NCBI RefSeq assembly: GCF_000382405.1
Contig: NZ_KB908258.1
Coordinates: forward strand, 186,001 to 250,000
Direction of reading: 5' to 3'
Origin: Mycobacterium sp. 141
GTDB lineage: Bacteria > Actinomycetota > Actinomycetes > Mycobacteriales > Mycobacteriaceae
DNA: 64,000 nucleotides
Position 1 is the first letter of the stretch, and each line of letters opens with the position of its first letter. The translations under genes were made by a program, and so were the position numbers. Shown here piece after piece: positions 15,437 to 23,965 of the stretch. A model generated the notes under the pieces. That model was given only the letters and a program-made list of their open reading frames with translations. It searched no databases and was not told the DNA's origin.

Positions 15437-17359
15437 TTACGCGCGCGGGTGCTGCAGGTCGTAGACGGTGATCCCGCCGATGTCCTGCGGAGTGAAGTGC
15501 GCCTTGACCCAGTTGGTGATGTCACCGGCACTGCCGTGCGGGTCGTGCGGCGGACCACCACGGTCACCGGCGGGCCGGTCGAAGAAGTACCGCACCTCAC
15601 CGTTGGCGACGTACTGCTGGAACTGGGCCAAGGTGGGCGAGTTGTCACCGCCGGTGAATCCACCGATCGCCATCAACGAAGCACCGGTCTTGAGCTCCAG
15701 GTCGCTGACCATCATCGAGCCGACACTTGCTGCGGCCCAACGGTTGTTGAGCCCCGTCATCAGCTCACCCAGCGCAGCGTCGTCGGTCTTGCCGAACCCG
15801 CCTGGCCCACCGGGCCCACCGGGCCCACCTGGCCCACCATGTCCGCCCGGACCGCCGAACCCCATGCCCTGCTTGGGCCCTGCCGTCGGCATCGGCCCAC
15901 TGCTGTGACTGCTCACCACCGTCTCGATCGAGTAGGCCACAGTCGCACCGAGCCCGAACACCGTGGCCGCCAAGGCCACCACCGCAGTCGCGCGGCCCAG
16001 CCGGTGGCCGCCGACGGCCAGCACCACCGCGACCGCAACGGCACCGATGACGACGATCCATCGCAGCGCAGGCAGCCACTCCGGCGTGCGGTCGAGTAGG
16101 GCGAAGGCCCAGATTCCCGTGGCCGCCAACATCGTTGCGAGCACCAGCCGTGGCAGCAGCTGTGCACGCAGCGGCCAGAGTGCGGCCACCGACATACCCA
16201 CCAGCGCGGCGATCGCCGGAGCCAACGCCACCGTGTAGTACGGGTGGATGATGCCGTCCATGAAGCTGAACACCGCACCGGTGACCAGCAGCCAACCACC
16301 CCACAGCAGTGCGCCGGCGCGGAGCTTGTCGGTGCGCGCGGCTCGCAGGGTCAGCCAGAGCAGGACCACCAGCCCGATCAGCGCCGCAGGCAGCAGCCAA
16401 GAGGCCTCGGTACCCATCGACTGCCCGAACATGCGGCTGATGCCGGCCTGACCGCCGAAGAACAGGTTCGGCCCACCACCGCCCGGACCGGGGCCGAACC
16501 CACCACCCGGCTGGTTCTGCCCGACAATGCGGTCAATCCCGTTGTAACCGAAGGCCAGCTGCAGCAGGCTGTTGTCGCTCGAGCCCGCGATGTACGGCCT
16601 GGAGTCGGCAGGCCACAGCGCCACCAGGGCGATGTACCAGCCGGCAGACACGATCATCGTCGCCACCCCGACGGCCAGCGCGCCGATGCGCTTCCACAGC
16701 GGGATGGGGGCGGCGACCAGAAACGCCAGCGCCAGGCCCGGCAGCGGCAGGAACGCCTGCAGCATCTTGGTCAGGAAGGCCAAGCCCACCACGACACCGG
16801 TCAGCGCGACCCAACGAGTGGCGCCGTTCTCGATCGCGCGCACCATGCAGTAGGCGGCCACGACCAGCAGCAGCACCAGCAGCGCATCGGGGTTGTTGTA
16901 CCGGAACATCACGGTGGCCACCGGGGTCAGCGCGAGGACCGCACCCGCAATCAACGCCGCACCCGGACCGCTGCTGCGCCGCACGGTCGCGTAGAGCACG
17001 GCCACCGCGGCCACACCCATCAGCGCCTGCGGCAGCAGCATCGTGAACTCATTGAAGCCGAACAGCCTGCCGGACAAGCCCATTGCCCACATCGCCGCCG
17101 GAGGCTTGTCGACCGTGATGGCGTTACCGGGATCCAGCGATCCGAACAGCCAGGCCTTCCAGGACTGGGTGCCGGCCTGTGCGGAGGCGGCGTAGTAGCT
17201 GTTGGCCCAACCTGCCGAGCCGAGCCCCCACAAGTACAGCACCGCGGTGGCCGCGAGCAGTGCCCAGTAGGAGGGGCGCACCCAGCGGGGCTGCACCGGG
17301 GCCGCGGATTCATCGGGTACCGTCACGGCATCCAATTGTGAATCAGGGATAGTCAACAT
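15437..17359 (-). CDS. GT39 (ArnT/PMT-like) membrane glycosyltransferase, copy A
   Basis: A 640-residue polytopic protein with about 11 to 13 hydrophobic segments. After the first segment comes WANSYYAASAQAG and then ITVDKPPAAMW, the acidic/substrate loop of ArnT-like enzymes that use polyprenyl-phosphate sugars outside the membrane. A Gly-Pro tandem repeat (GGPGG units near 510-530, 9-bp DNA repeats) links to a C-terminal extracytoplasmic domain ending VYDLQHPRA, as in YkcB-type proteins. It is the last gene of the operon RR-HK-GT39-GT2/GtrA-GT39. Sugar and acceptor are unknown. Paralogous to the gene at 18750-20606. Confidence 0.88.
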   Translation of the reverse strand: MLTIPDSQLDAVTVPDESAAPVQPRWVRPSYWALLAATAVLYLWGLGSAGWANSYYAASAQAGTQSWKAWLFGSLDPGNAITVDKPPAAMWAMGLSGRLFGFNEFTMLLPQALMGVAAVAVLYATVRRSSGPGAALIAGAVLALTPVATVMFRYNNPDALLVLLLVVAAYCMVRAIENGATRWVALTGVVVGLAFLTKMLQAFLPLPGLALAFLVAAPIPLWKRIGALAVGVATMIVSAGWYIALVALWPADSRPYIAGSSDNSLLQLAFGYNGIDRIVGQNQPGGGFGPGPGGGGPNLFFGGQAGISRMFGQSMGTEASWLLPAALIGLVVLLWLTLRAARTDKLRAGALLWGGWLLVTGAVFSFMDGIIHPYYTVALAPAIAALVGMSVAALWPLRAQLLPRLVLATMLAATGIWAFALLDRTPEWLPALRWIVVIGAVAVAVVLAVGGHRLGRATAVVALAATVFGLGATVAYSIETVVSSHSSGPMPTAGPKQGMGFGGPGGHGGPGGPGGPGGPGGFGKTDDAALGELMTGLNNRWAAASVGSMMVSDLELKTGASLMAIGGFTGGDNSPTLAQFQQYVANGEVRYFFDRPAGDRGGPPHDPHGSAGDITNWVKAHFTPQDIGGITVYDLQHPRA

Positions 17360-17386
17360 CTTCCGTCGTCTTTCTGCTCTGGCGGT

Positions 17387-18694
17387 TCAGCGTCGCGTCC
17401 GGGACGGGTGGAACACCCAGCCGCGTAACAGCACGAAGCGGACAACCGTCGCCACCAGGTTCGCTGCCACCAGCACGCCGAGTTCGACTGCGCGGTGCGG
17501 GACCGGAGTCAGCAAGTGCAGCAGACCCAGTGAGCCGCTGGTGATCGACAACGCTATGCCGAACACGATGAGGCCCTCGAGATGATGCCGCGTGACGTTT
17601 CCTGCACCGGCGATGCCGAAGGTGAACCTCCGGTTGGCGGCGGTGTTTCCGATCGCCGTCACCAACAGCGCGACCAAGTTTGCTGCCTGCGCACCCAGGC
17701 CCGCCCGCAGCGCCACGAACAGCAGCAGGTAGGCCAGCGTGGACACCACGCCGACGGCTCCGAAGCGCACCGTCTGACGCAGCAGGGATCTCGGCGGCGC
17801 CGATTTGCGCGACGAACCGATCTGGGCGGCAATGGCATTGACCGGAATCGAGCCGTTGGCGAACCCGCGCAACAGCCGGCCGATGCCCTTGAGGTCTGCG
17901 GTGGCGGTGGCGACGATATCGACCCGGCTGTCCGGATCGTCGACCCAATCCACGGGCACTTCGTGGATGCGCAGGCCGCTGCGCTCGGCCAGCACCAACA
18001 ACTCGGTGTCGAAGAACCAGCCGGTGTCGGCAACGTACGGCAGCAGCTCGTGTGCGACGTCGGCGCGGATCGCCTTGAAACCGCACTGTGCGTCGGAGAA
18101 CCGGGCCGACAACGTCGATTTCAGGATCAGGTTGTAGCAGCGCGAGATGAATTCGCGCTTGGCACCGCGGATCACCCGCGAGCCGCGGCTCAACCGAGTG
18201 CCGATCGCCAGATCCGAATGGCCGGAGATGAGCGGGGCCACCAGCGGTGCGAGTGCGGCCAGATCGGTGGACAGGTCGACGTCCATGTACGCCAGTACCG
18301 GAGCGTCCGACGTGGACCACACCGCGTGCAGGGCGCGCCCGCGGCCTTTTTGCTCCAGCCGTACCACGCGCACATCGCTGAGTTCGGCGGCCAGTTCGGC
18401 GGCGATCAGCGGGGTGTCGTCGACACTGGCATTGTCGGCAATGGTGATGCGGGTCGGCAGGGCGAAGTTTTCCCGCAGGTAGCGGTGCAGCCGGTGCACC
18501 GAATGCGCCAGCGCCGCTTGTTCGTTGTAGACCGGCACCACCACATCGAGTACCGGGACCCCCGCGGCGCGGGCGGCCACCGCGGCATTGGGCCGCGACG
18601 CGAAATGGAACCGGCCCGCGGGTACGTCGCCGTCATAAGCGGTGTCGTAATCAGCGTCGAAGTGGAAGTCCGACCGCGTGGCGATTTCTGTCAT
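17387..18694 (-). CDS. GT2 polyprenyl-phosphate sugar synthase fused to GtrA domain
   Basis: A 435-residue two-domain protein. The GT-A domain starts at VLDVVVPVYNEQ, with DNASVDDT and the metal motif MDVDLSTD, and resembles dolichyl-phosphate mannose/glucose synthases. The C-terminal third has four hydrophobic segments typical of GtrA (begins QTVRFGAVGVVSTLAYLLL). It probably makes a polyprenyl-phosphate sugar and may help move it across the membrane. It sits between two GT39 genes (27 and 55 bp gaps) that would use that donor. ATG at 18694 is preferred; the frame is open further upstream without support. Confidence 0.88.
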   Translation of the reverse strand: MTEIATRSDFHFDADYDTAYDGDVPAGRFHFASRPNAAVAARAAGVPVLDVVVPVYNEQAALAHSVHRLHRYLRENFALPTRITIADNASVDDTPLIAAELAAELSDVRVVRLEQKGRGRALHAVWSTSDAPVLAYMDVDLSTDLAALAPLVAPLISGHSDLAIGTRLSRGSRVIRGAKREFISRCYNLILKSTLSARFSDAQCGFKAIRADVAHELLPYVADTGWFFDTELLVLAERSGLRIHEVPVDWVDDPDSRVDIVATATADLKGIGRLLRGFANGSIPVNAIAAQIGSSRKSAPPRSLLRQTVRFGAVGVVSTLAYLLLFVALRAGLGAQAANLVALLVTAIGNTAANRRFTFGIAGAGNVTRHHLEGLIVFGIALSITSGSLGLLHLLTPVPHRAVELGVLVAANLVATVVRFVLLRGWVFHPSRTRR

Positions 18695-18749
18695 GTCTTC
18701 AGAATTCTCCGGTGGTGTGTGTTCCCCGTTGGGCGAAGCTATGCGCCGG

Positions 18750-20606
18750 CTATGTGTTCTGGCCACGTTGCGTCAGGTCGTAGATGGTCACGTCGTCGAC
18801 GGTGACGGCGTTGAAGTGGTTCTCGACCCAGTCGGCGATGTCGGAGGCATCCTGGCTGCCACTGGTCGTACGTCCACCGAAGCCACCCATGATCCGGCTC
18901 TGGATGAAGTAGTGGATCCGGTGTTGATCGACATAGCCTATGAACTCGTCGAGAGTCGGCGCCGGATCCGTACCGTTGAAGCCGCCGACAGCCATAACCG
19001 GTGCGCCCGTGGCCAATTGGTATCCGGCCGCATTGCTCGAACCGACCACCGCCGCCGCCCAGGTGTAGTCCGCGGCGCCGGCCGAGAGCCTCGCTGTCAG
19101 AGCGGGACCGGGATCGGGCGCACCGAACATGCCACCGAATCCGCCGCCGCGCGACGGTCCTACTGAAGGAATGGCGCCGCTGTGCGGATTGGCCGCGGTC
19201 GCGACCGCATAGGCCGCGGGCCCGGCGAGACAGGACAGCAGCGCCAGGGTCGCCACGGCAGGCACCGCCCGGCGGTCCAGCCATCTATTCATCAGCAGCA
19301 GCGCGGCCGCTCCCACTCCGCCGACCGCGACCGCCCCGCGCAGCCACGGCATCGAGTCGCCGTTGCGGGCCAGCAGTATCGCGGCCAGTATCGCCGTGAC
19401 CAGCACCGTGCCCGACATCGCGGTGGCCGCACGAATGTCGTTGCGCCGCTGCCACATCAAAGTCGCACCGATACCAATGAGCGCACCGACGGCAGGCGCC
19501 AGCGCCACCGTGTAGTACGGGTGCACGATTCCGCTCATGAAGCTGAACACCACCGCGGTGACCATCAGCCAGCCGCCCCACAGCAGCAGTGCAGCCCGGG
19601 TGCGATCGGTGCGGGGTGCACGCCGGGTGATGACAAGTCCAGCGACCAGGCAGATCAGTGCTGCCGGCAGCAGCCAGGCGATGTCGCCACCCATCTGCGA
19701 GCCGAACAGCCGCCCGGCGCCCGCGTCGAAGTTCATGTTGCCCAGCCCGCCGGTCTCGTCACCGGTGAGTCGGCCGAAACCGTTGTAGCCCAACACCAGT
19801 TCGACGATGCTGTCGTGTTGCGACCCGCCGATGTATGGCCGCGAGGACGCAGGCCACAGCTCGACCAGCAGCAGATACCACCCGCCGCTGACCACCATGA
19901 CCGCACCGGCCACCAGGACATCACCCACCCGCCGGCGCATGGACCGATCACCCGCGATCAGCGTCGCAGCGGCCAATCCCGGCAACACCAGGAACGCCTG
20001 CAGCATCTTGGCCAGGAAGCCGAAGCCGACGGCCGCGCCCGCCCCGACGAACCACCACCGGGTCGCGTCTTTCTCGATGCCGCGCTGCACGCAGTAGGCC
20101 GCCACGACCAGCAGCAGCACCAGCAGCGCGTCGGGATTGTTGAACCGGAAGATCAACGCGGCCACCGGCGTCAGCGCCAGCACGGTGCCGGCCAGCAGTG
20201 CCGCGGCGGGCCCTGCGGCCCGGCGGACCGCCGCGTAGAGCACCGCGACGGCCGCGACACCCTCCAGTGCCTGGGGTACCAGGATGCTCCACGGGTTCAG
20301 CCCGAACAGCCGTACCGAGATGTCGACGATCCACAGGGCGGCCGGCGTCTTGTCGACGGTAATGGCGTTCGCGGCGTCGCTCGAGCCGAACAGCATCGCG
20401 GTCCAGTTGCTGCTGCCCGCCTGGGCGGCGGCGGAGTAGAACGCGTTGGCCCAACCGCTGATCGACAGGTTCCACAGGTACAACGCCGCGGTGGTCACCA
20501 ACAGTGCCGCCAACGCCAGGCGTTCGCGGCCGGCCATGTGCAGTTTCAGGGGCTGTTCCTGTGCCCCAACCTCTTCCACGACAGGGTCGACAGCAACCAG
20601 GCTCAC
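18750..20606 (-). CDS. GT39 (ArnT/PMT-like) membrane glycosyltransferase, copy B
   Basis: About 618 residues, polytopic, with the same plan as the copy at 15437-17359: WANAFYSAAAQAG, ITVDKTPAALW, RFNNPDALL and a C-terminal extracytoplasmic domain ending IYDLTQRGQNT. The Gly-rich linker is shorter. GTG at 20606 is chosen: it follows the kinase stop by four bases and AAAGG lies next to it, indicating coupling; the frame is open upstream into the kinase gene. Probably transfers a sugar from polyprenyl phosphate to an unknown cell-envelope target. Confidence 0.86.
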   Translation of the reverse strand: MSLVAVDPVVEEVGAQEQPLKLHMAGRERLALAALLVTTAALYLWNLSISGWANAFYSAAAQAGSSNWTAMLFGSSDAANAITVDKTPAALWIVDISVRLFGLNPWSILVPQALEGVAAVAVLYAAVRRAAGPAAALLAGTVLALTPVAALIFRFNNPDALLVLLLVVAAYCVQRGIEKDATRWWFVGAGAAVGFGFLAKMLQAFLVLPGLAAATLIAGDRSMRRRVGDVLVAGAVMVVSGGWYLLLVELWPASSRPYIGGSQHDSIVELVLGYNGFGRLTGDETGGLGNMNFDAGAGRLFGSQMGGDIAWLLPAALICLVAGLVITRRAPRTDRTRAALLLWGGWLMVTAVVFSFMSGIVHPYYTVALAPAVGALIGIGATLMWQRRNDIRAATAMSGTVLVTAILAAILLARNGDSMPWLRGAVAVGGVGAAALLLMNRWLDRRAVPAVATLALLSCLAGPAAYAVATAANPHSGAIPSVGPSRGGGFGGMFGAPDPGPALTARLSAGAADYTWAAAVVGSSNAAGYQLATGAPVMAVGGFNGTDPAPTLDEFIGYVDQHRIHYFIQSRIMGGFGGRTTSGSQDASDIADWVENHFNAVTVDDVTIYDLTQRGQNT

Positions 20607-20610
20607 CCTT

Positions 20611-22236
20611 TCATCGTTGCGATGGCAACTTGGTGTCCGATTGGTCCGACCTGTGCGTCGACTGTGAGGGCTGAACACGGGGAAGGCGAACGGTGAACGC
20701 CGTCGCACCAGGGGCGCTGCGCACCTTGATGGTGCCGCCGTGCGCCTTGACGACGGCGGCGACGATCGCCAATCCGAGCCCGGTGCTGCCCTCCCGCCGT
20801 GACCGCGACGAGTCCCCGCGGGCGAACCGTTCGAACACCTCGGGCTGCAGCGATTGCGGTATGCCCGGCCCGTCGTCGGCGACGGTCAGTGCAACCGACC
20901 CGTCGTGATCGGGTTCGAGAGTCACGGTGACAGAGGTTCCCGGCGGGGTATGGGTCCGCGCGTTGGCCAGCAAATTGGCCAACACCTGATGCAACCGGGC
21001 CTCGTCACCGTCCACGACCACCGGGTCATCGGGCAACTCCAGCGACCACTGATGCTGCGGTCCGGCGACGTGTGCATCGCTGAGGGTGTCGACGACCAGC
21101 CGGGACAGGTCCACCGACTCGCGCTCCAACGGCCGCCCGGCATCGAGACGCGCCAGCAGCAGCATGTCCTCGACCAGCTGAGTCATGCGCACGGTCTCGG
21201 ATTCGACGCGCTTCATCGCGTGAGCGACATCGACAGGCAGATCGTCGCGTTTACGCTGAGCAAGCTCGGTGTAACCCCTGATGGCAGCCAGCGGCGTCCG
21301 CAGTTCGTGGCTGGCGTCGGCGACGAACTGGCGCACGCGGGTTTCACTGGCATGCCGGGCGGAGAGGGCATTCGCGATCCGGTCGAGCATGCGGTTCAGC
21401 GACGTGCCCAGCTGTCCCACCTCGGTGTGCGCGCTGGCCGGGTCGACCTTGACGATCGGGGTGGGCAGCCGCACCTCGCCGCGGTCCAGTTCCAGATCGG
21501 CCACAGCCCGCGCTGCCGCGGAAACCCTTGACAGCGGGGCGAGTTGGCGCCTGATGATGAGGATCCCGCCGAGCGTCGCGGCGATCAGCGCGACGACGGC
21601 GAGCACCGCGAACATGCCGAGCACCCAAAGCAGGGTGTCGTCCACCACCGCGGTGGGCAACCCCGTGACGATGATCTGTCGGCCTCCGTGACGGGGATGC
21701 AGCCCGATCACCCGGTATCGCCCGAGCCCGTCCAGGTCGATGGTCCTCGGGGTGTGATCAGGCGCTACCTGGCCCAGTTGGTCGGCGGCCGCGGCGCTGA
21801 CGAAGACACGATCCCCGTCGGAGGTGATCACCCCGGCGTCGATCGGCTGGTCGGGCGCGACGACCGCGCCGACCGTGCGGGCGGCCTGGCCCGGCGCGTT
21901 GAGAAATCCCGGCCCGGGGCCACGCTCGGGATCGAACAGGAGATGGTGCCGCTCCATCGTCGGAAACATCATCGGGGGCGGCGGCAGCTCGTAGATGGCG
22001 GCCGACCGGCGGCCGGCCTCCATCACCTGATCGTCCAGCTGGTTCATCAAGAACCGTTGCAGCGCAAACTCGGTCGCGACACCGATGCTGACGCACACCA
22101 CAGCGAGCAGGGCCACCTGAGTCAGCACCAGGCGCCGGCGCAGCGACCAGGTCCGTGGTTGCCACCACTTGGTTCCCGACGGCCTTACGCCCGACGCCGA
22201 CAACTCCGGGACCTCAGCGCGGGGGGCGGAGGACAT
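20611..22236 (-). CDS. Two-component sensor histidine kinase
   Basis: A 541-residue membrane kinase. TM1 is near 37-57, the extracytoplasmic sensor spans about 58-200 with a Pro-rich stretch (PPPPMM), and TM2 is near 203-228. HAMP follows, then the phospho-accepting H310 in SHELRTPLA. N box (NLLANARTHT), G1 (DDGPGIP), F box (FERFARGD) and G2 (GLGLAIV) are all present, so it should be active. Its start overlaps the regulator's 3' end by 23 bp. Resembles TrcS/PhoR-type mycobacterial kinases; no ligand known. Downstream GT39 follows by four bases. Confidence 0.93.
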   Translation of the reverse strand: MSSAPRAEVPELSASGVRPSGTKWWQPRTWSLRRRLVLTQVALLAVVCVSIGVATEFALQRFLMNQLDDQVMEAGRRSAAIYELPPPPMMFPTMERHHLLFDPERGPGPGFLNAPGQAARTVGAVVAPDQPIDAGVITSDGDRVFVSAAAADQLGQVAPDHTPRTIDLDGLGRYRVIGLHPRHGGRQIIVTGLPTAVVDDTLLWVLGMFAVLAVVALIAATLGGILIIRRQLAPLSRVSAAARAVADLELDRGEVRLPTPIVKVDPASAHTEVGQLGTSLNRMLDRIANALSARHASETRVRQFVADASHELRTPLAAIRGYTELAQRKRDDLPVDVAHAMKRVESETVRMTQLVEDMLLLARLDAGRPLERESVDLSRLVVDTLSDAHVAGPQHQWSLELPDDPVVVDGDEARLHQVLANLLANARTHTPPGTSVTVTLEPDHDGSVALTVADDGPGIPQSLQPEVFERFARGDSSRSRREGSTGLGLAIVAAVVKAHGGTIKVRSAPGATAFTVRLPRVQPSQSTHRSDQSDTKLPSQR

Positions 22237-22960
22237 AACCCGCGCCGCGCAGTGTGTGGATCATCGGTTCGCGGCCGCTGTCGATCTTCTTACGCAGATA
22301 CGACACGTAGAGCTCGACGATGTTCGAGCGGCCACCGAAGTCGTAGCTCCACACCCGGTCGAGGATCTGGGCCTTACTCAGCACCCGCTTGGCATTGCGC
22401 ATCATGAAGCGCAGCAGTTCGAATTCGGTCGCGGTCAGCGTGATGGGCTCACCGGCACGGGTCACCTCGTGACTGTCCTCGTCGAGAACCAGGTCGCCGA
22501 CGACGATCTTTGCGCCGCCATCCTCACTGGTCACGCCGGTGCGCCGAAGCAAGGCACGCAATCGCAGCACGACCTCTTCGAGGCTGAAGGGTTTGGTGAC
22601 GTAGTCGTCGCCGCCCGCGGTCAGACCGGCGATCCGGTCCTCCACCGAGTCCTTCGCGGTGAGCAGCAGCAGCGGCAGTCCTGGGATCTGCTCACGCAGC
22701 TTCTGCAACACCTCCAGCCCGCTCATATCGGGCAGCATCACGTCGAGTACCACCACGTCGGGCGGGCTTTCGCGGGCCGCGGCGATGGCGGTCGCACCGT
22801 CACCGGCGGTGGCGATATCCCAGCCCTCGTAGCGCAACGCCATCGACACCAGTTCGGCCAGCACCGGCTCGTCGTCGACGACGAGCACCTGGATCGGGTT
22901 GCCATCGGCGCGGCGCATCACGGCACGGGCAGGTTCGTTGTCGTTGACGGCTGCAGGCAC
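22214..22960 (-). CDS. OmpR-family response regulator (PhoP/TrcR subgroup)
   Basis: 248 residues from GTG 22960 (M)PAAVNDNEP. The receiver domain has the acidic pair VVDDE, phospho-acceptor D73 (VVLDVMLP) and TKPFSLEE. The C-terminal winged helix (LTATEFELLRFMMRN, SYLRKKID, LRGAGYVLRP) is very close to PhoP and TrcR. The longer frame to 23050 is not needed. First gene of the five-gene operon. PhoP-like TCACAGC heptamers lie in the divergent promoter region, compatible with autoregulation. Confidence 0.93.
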   Translation of the reverse strand: MPAAVNDNEPARAVMRRADGNPIQVLVVDDEPVLAELVSMALRYEGWDIATAGDGATAIAAARESPPDVVVLDVMLPDMSGLEVLQKLREQIPGLPLLLLTAKDSVEDRIAGLTAGGDDYVTKPFSLEEVVLRLRALLRRTGVTSEDGGAKIVVGDLVLDEDSHEVTRAGEPITLTATEFELLRFMMRNAKRVLSKAQILDRVWSYDFGGRSNIVELYVSYLRKKIDSGREPMIHTLRGAGYVLRPPR

Positions 22961-22996
22961 ACACCCATTATTCGGTGAAGTGATGAGCCATGACTG

Positions 22997-23014
22997 TGGG
23001 GCATCTATGCCCCA
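22997..23014. promoter_or_regulatory. Inverted repeat in the regulator/secreted protein divergent region
   Basis: TGGGGCAT-CT-ATGCCCCA is an 8-bp perfect inverted repeat with a 2-base centre. It lies between the response regulator and the divergent secreted protein gene. It could be an operator or a hairpin in the leader of the regulator transcript. Confidence 0.35.
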
Positions 23015-23068
23015 GCTGTGAGACTCGCGCTCATCTGCCGCTGACTTCATTCACAGCCGACGCACAGA
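23015..23068. promoter_or_regulatory. PhoP-box-like heptamers
   Basis: A direct repeat TCACAGC-CGAC-GCACAGA (23051-23068) matches the arrangement of the mycobacterial PhoP box (two TCACAGC heptamers, 4-base spacer) with two mismatches in the second half. A further exact TCACAGC lies on the minus strand at 23015-23021. The adjacent regulator belongs to the PhoP/TrcR subgroup, so it may bind here. Confidence 0.45.
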
Positions 23069-23090
23069 CGACACCTGCACGGTAGGTGCC

Positions 23091-23528
23091 ATGAGCATGA
23101 GGCTAACGGTCGCCGCCGTCGGTATCGCCGCGGCGATAGCCGGACTCGGCGGCGCCGCGGTATACGCCGCGACCGATTCCCCGGGCATGGGTGAAGCCGG
23201 CCCACCCGGCCACCACGGCGACGGTCCCCCGCCCTGGGGTCGGCCCATGCGCGACAACGCCGACGCCGCAACGGTTCACAGCGAATCCGTCCGTCAGGAC
23301 GGGCACGGTGGCTACACCACAGACCTCACCCAGGTCGGCGTGATCACGGCGTTGACGGCCGATTCGGTGACAGTTGCAAGCACCGACGGGTTCAGTCAGG
23401 CTTACACCCTGCCGTCGACGCTGAAACCGACGTGGGCGGTCAACGACCACGTGCTCGTCCGGGCGACACGCTCCGGCACGACAGCGACCGTGAGCAGCAT
23501 CGGCGAGACCGAAGCCCCGGGTCAGTGA
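23091..23528 (+). CDS. Secreted hypothetical protein, divergent from the two-component system
   Basis: A 145-residue protein. An N-terminal signal peptide (MSMRLTVAAVGIAAAIAGL, cleavage near AVYAA) is followed by a His/Pro/Gly-rich stretch (GPPGHHGDGPPPWG) and then a beta-rich domain (VGVITALTADSVTVAS...), which recalls DUF5666-type small beta domains, though this is uncertain. AGGTG lies five bases before the ATG. It diverges from the regulator and probably responds to it. The 3' end overlaps the convergent gene at 23522 by 7 bp. Confidence 0.75.
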   Translation: MSMRLTVAAVGIAAAIAGLGGAAVYAATDSPGMGEAGPPGHHGDGPPPWGRPMRDNADAATVHSESVRQDGHGGYTTDLTQVGVITALTADSVTVASTDGFSQAYTLPSTLKPTWAVNDHVLVRATRSGTTATVSSIGETEAPGQ

Positions 23529-23764
23529 GTTGTCGCGAAGCCTTCTGGTGGCGTGTATCCCTTGATCCCGGGTACAGCCATCGAAGTGGCGGGCGCTGTG
23601 GGCGGGGTGGTCTCGGTAACGGTCGACCCGATGTTCATGGTGCTGGTCGCGACGGCGGATGGCTGCTGGTGGCTGATCAAGCCCAGCGCGCCGAGCGCGA
23701 CGACTGCGGCGCCTCCGGCAATCGCAGCGACGAACTTCACGTTGTCAGGCTTTCCGTTGGTCAT
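23522..23764 (-). CDS. Small secreted protein with TPPEGFA C-terminus, copy 2
   Basis: An 80-residue protein. The start MTNGKPDNVKF is supported by AAGGGG upstream. A hydrophobic segment (FVAAIAGGAAVVALGALGLI) looks like a signal peptide or anchor. The mature part has GSTVTETTPPTAP and ends YTPPEGFATTH. It has the same plan as the proteins at 1565-1816 and 9580-9767: a T-x-T-E/Q-TT segment, a Pro/Thr-rich middle and a (T)P-P/-EGFA-x-x-H end. Function unknown; the conserved C-terminus suggests a binding or processing signal. It converges on the secreted protein gene with 7 bp overlap. Confidence 0.75.
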   Translation of the reverse strand: MTNGKPDNVKFVAAIAGGAAVVALGALGLISHQQPSAVATSTMNIGSTVTETTPPTAPATSMAVPGIKGYTPPEGFATTH

Positions 23765-23965
23765 GACTCGCCCCTTGATTGATCTTTCAGTCAGCGTTGG
23801 CGAAATCGCCAGGTGGTATCCAGTCAACCCGCCACATCTTTGAAGACGCTGGGCGCGCGCTGAAAATTCCCAACCAGCCGGCTACGGGCGCGCCGGACCC
23901 GTACCTTGAGGGCAGTCGGGGCCAGCCTCTTCTACTGTGTGTCCCATGCAGCAGGGACCAACCGG

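Noticed and set aside
12927..15464. An 845-codon plus-strand open frame
   Set aside because: Antisense to cysNC and cysD, whose motifs are complete; high-GC shadow frame.
15780..15850. Short tandem repeats suspected as a CRISPR or VNTR
   Set aside because: The 9-bp units encode a Gly-Pro linker in the GT39 protein; there are no spacers.
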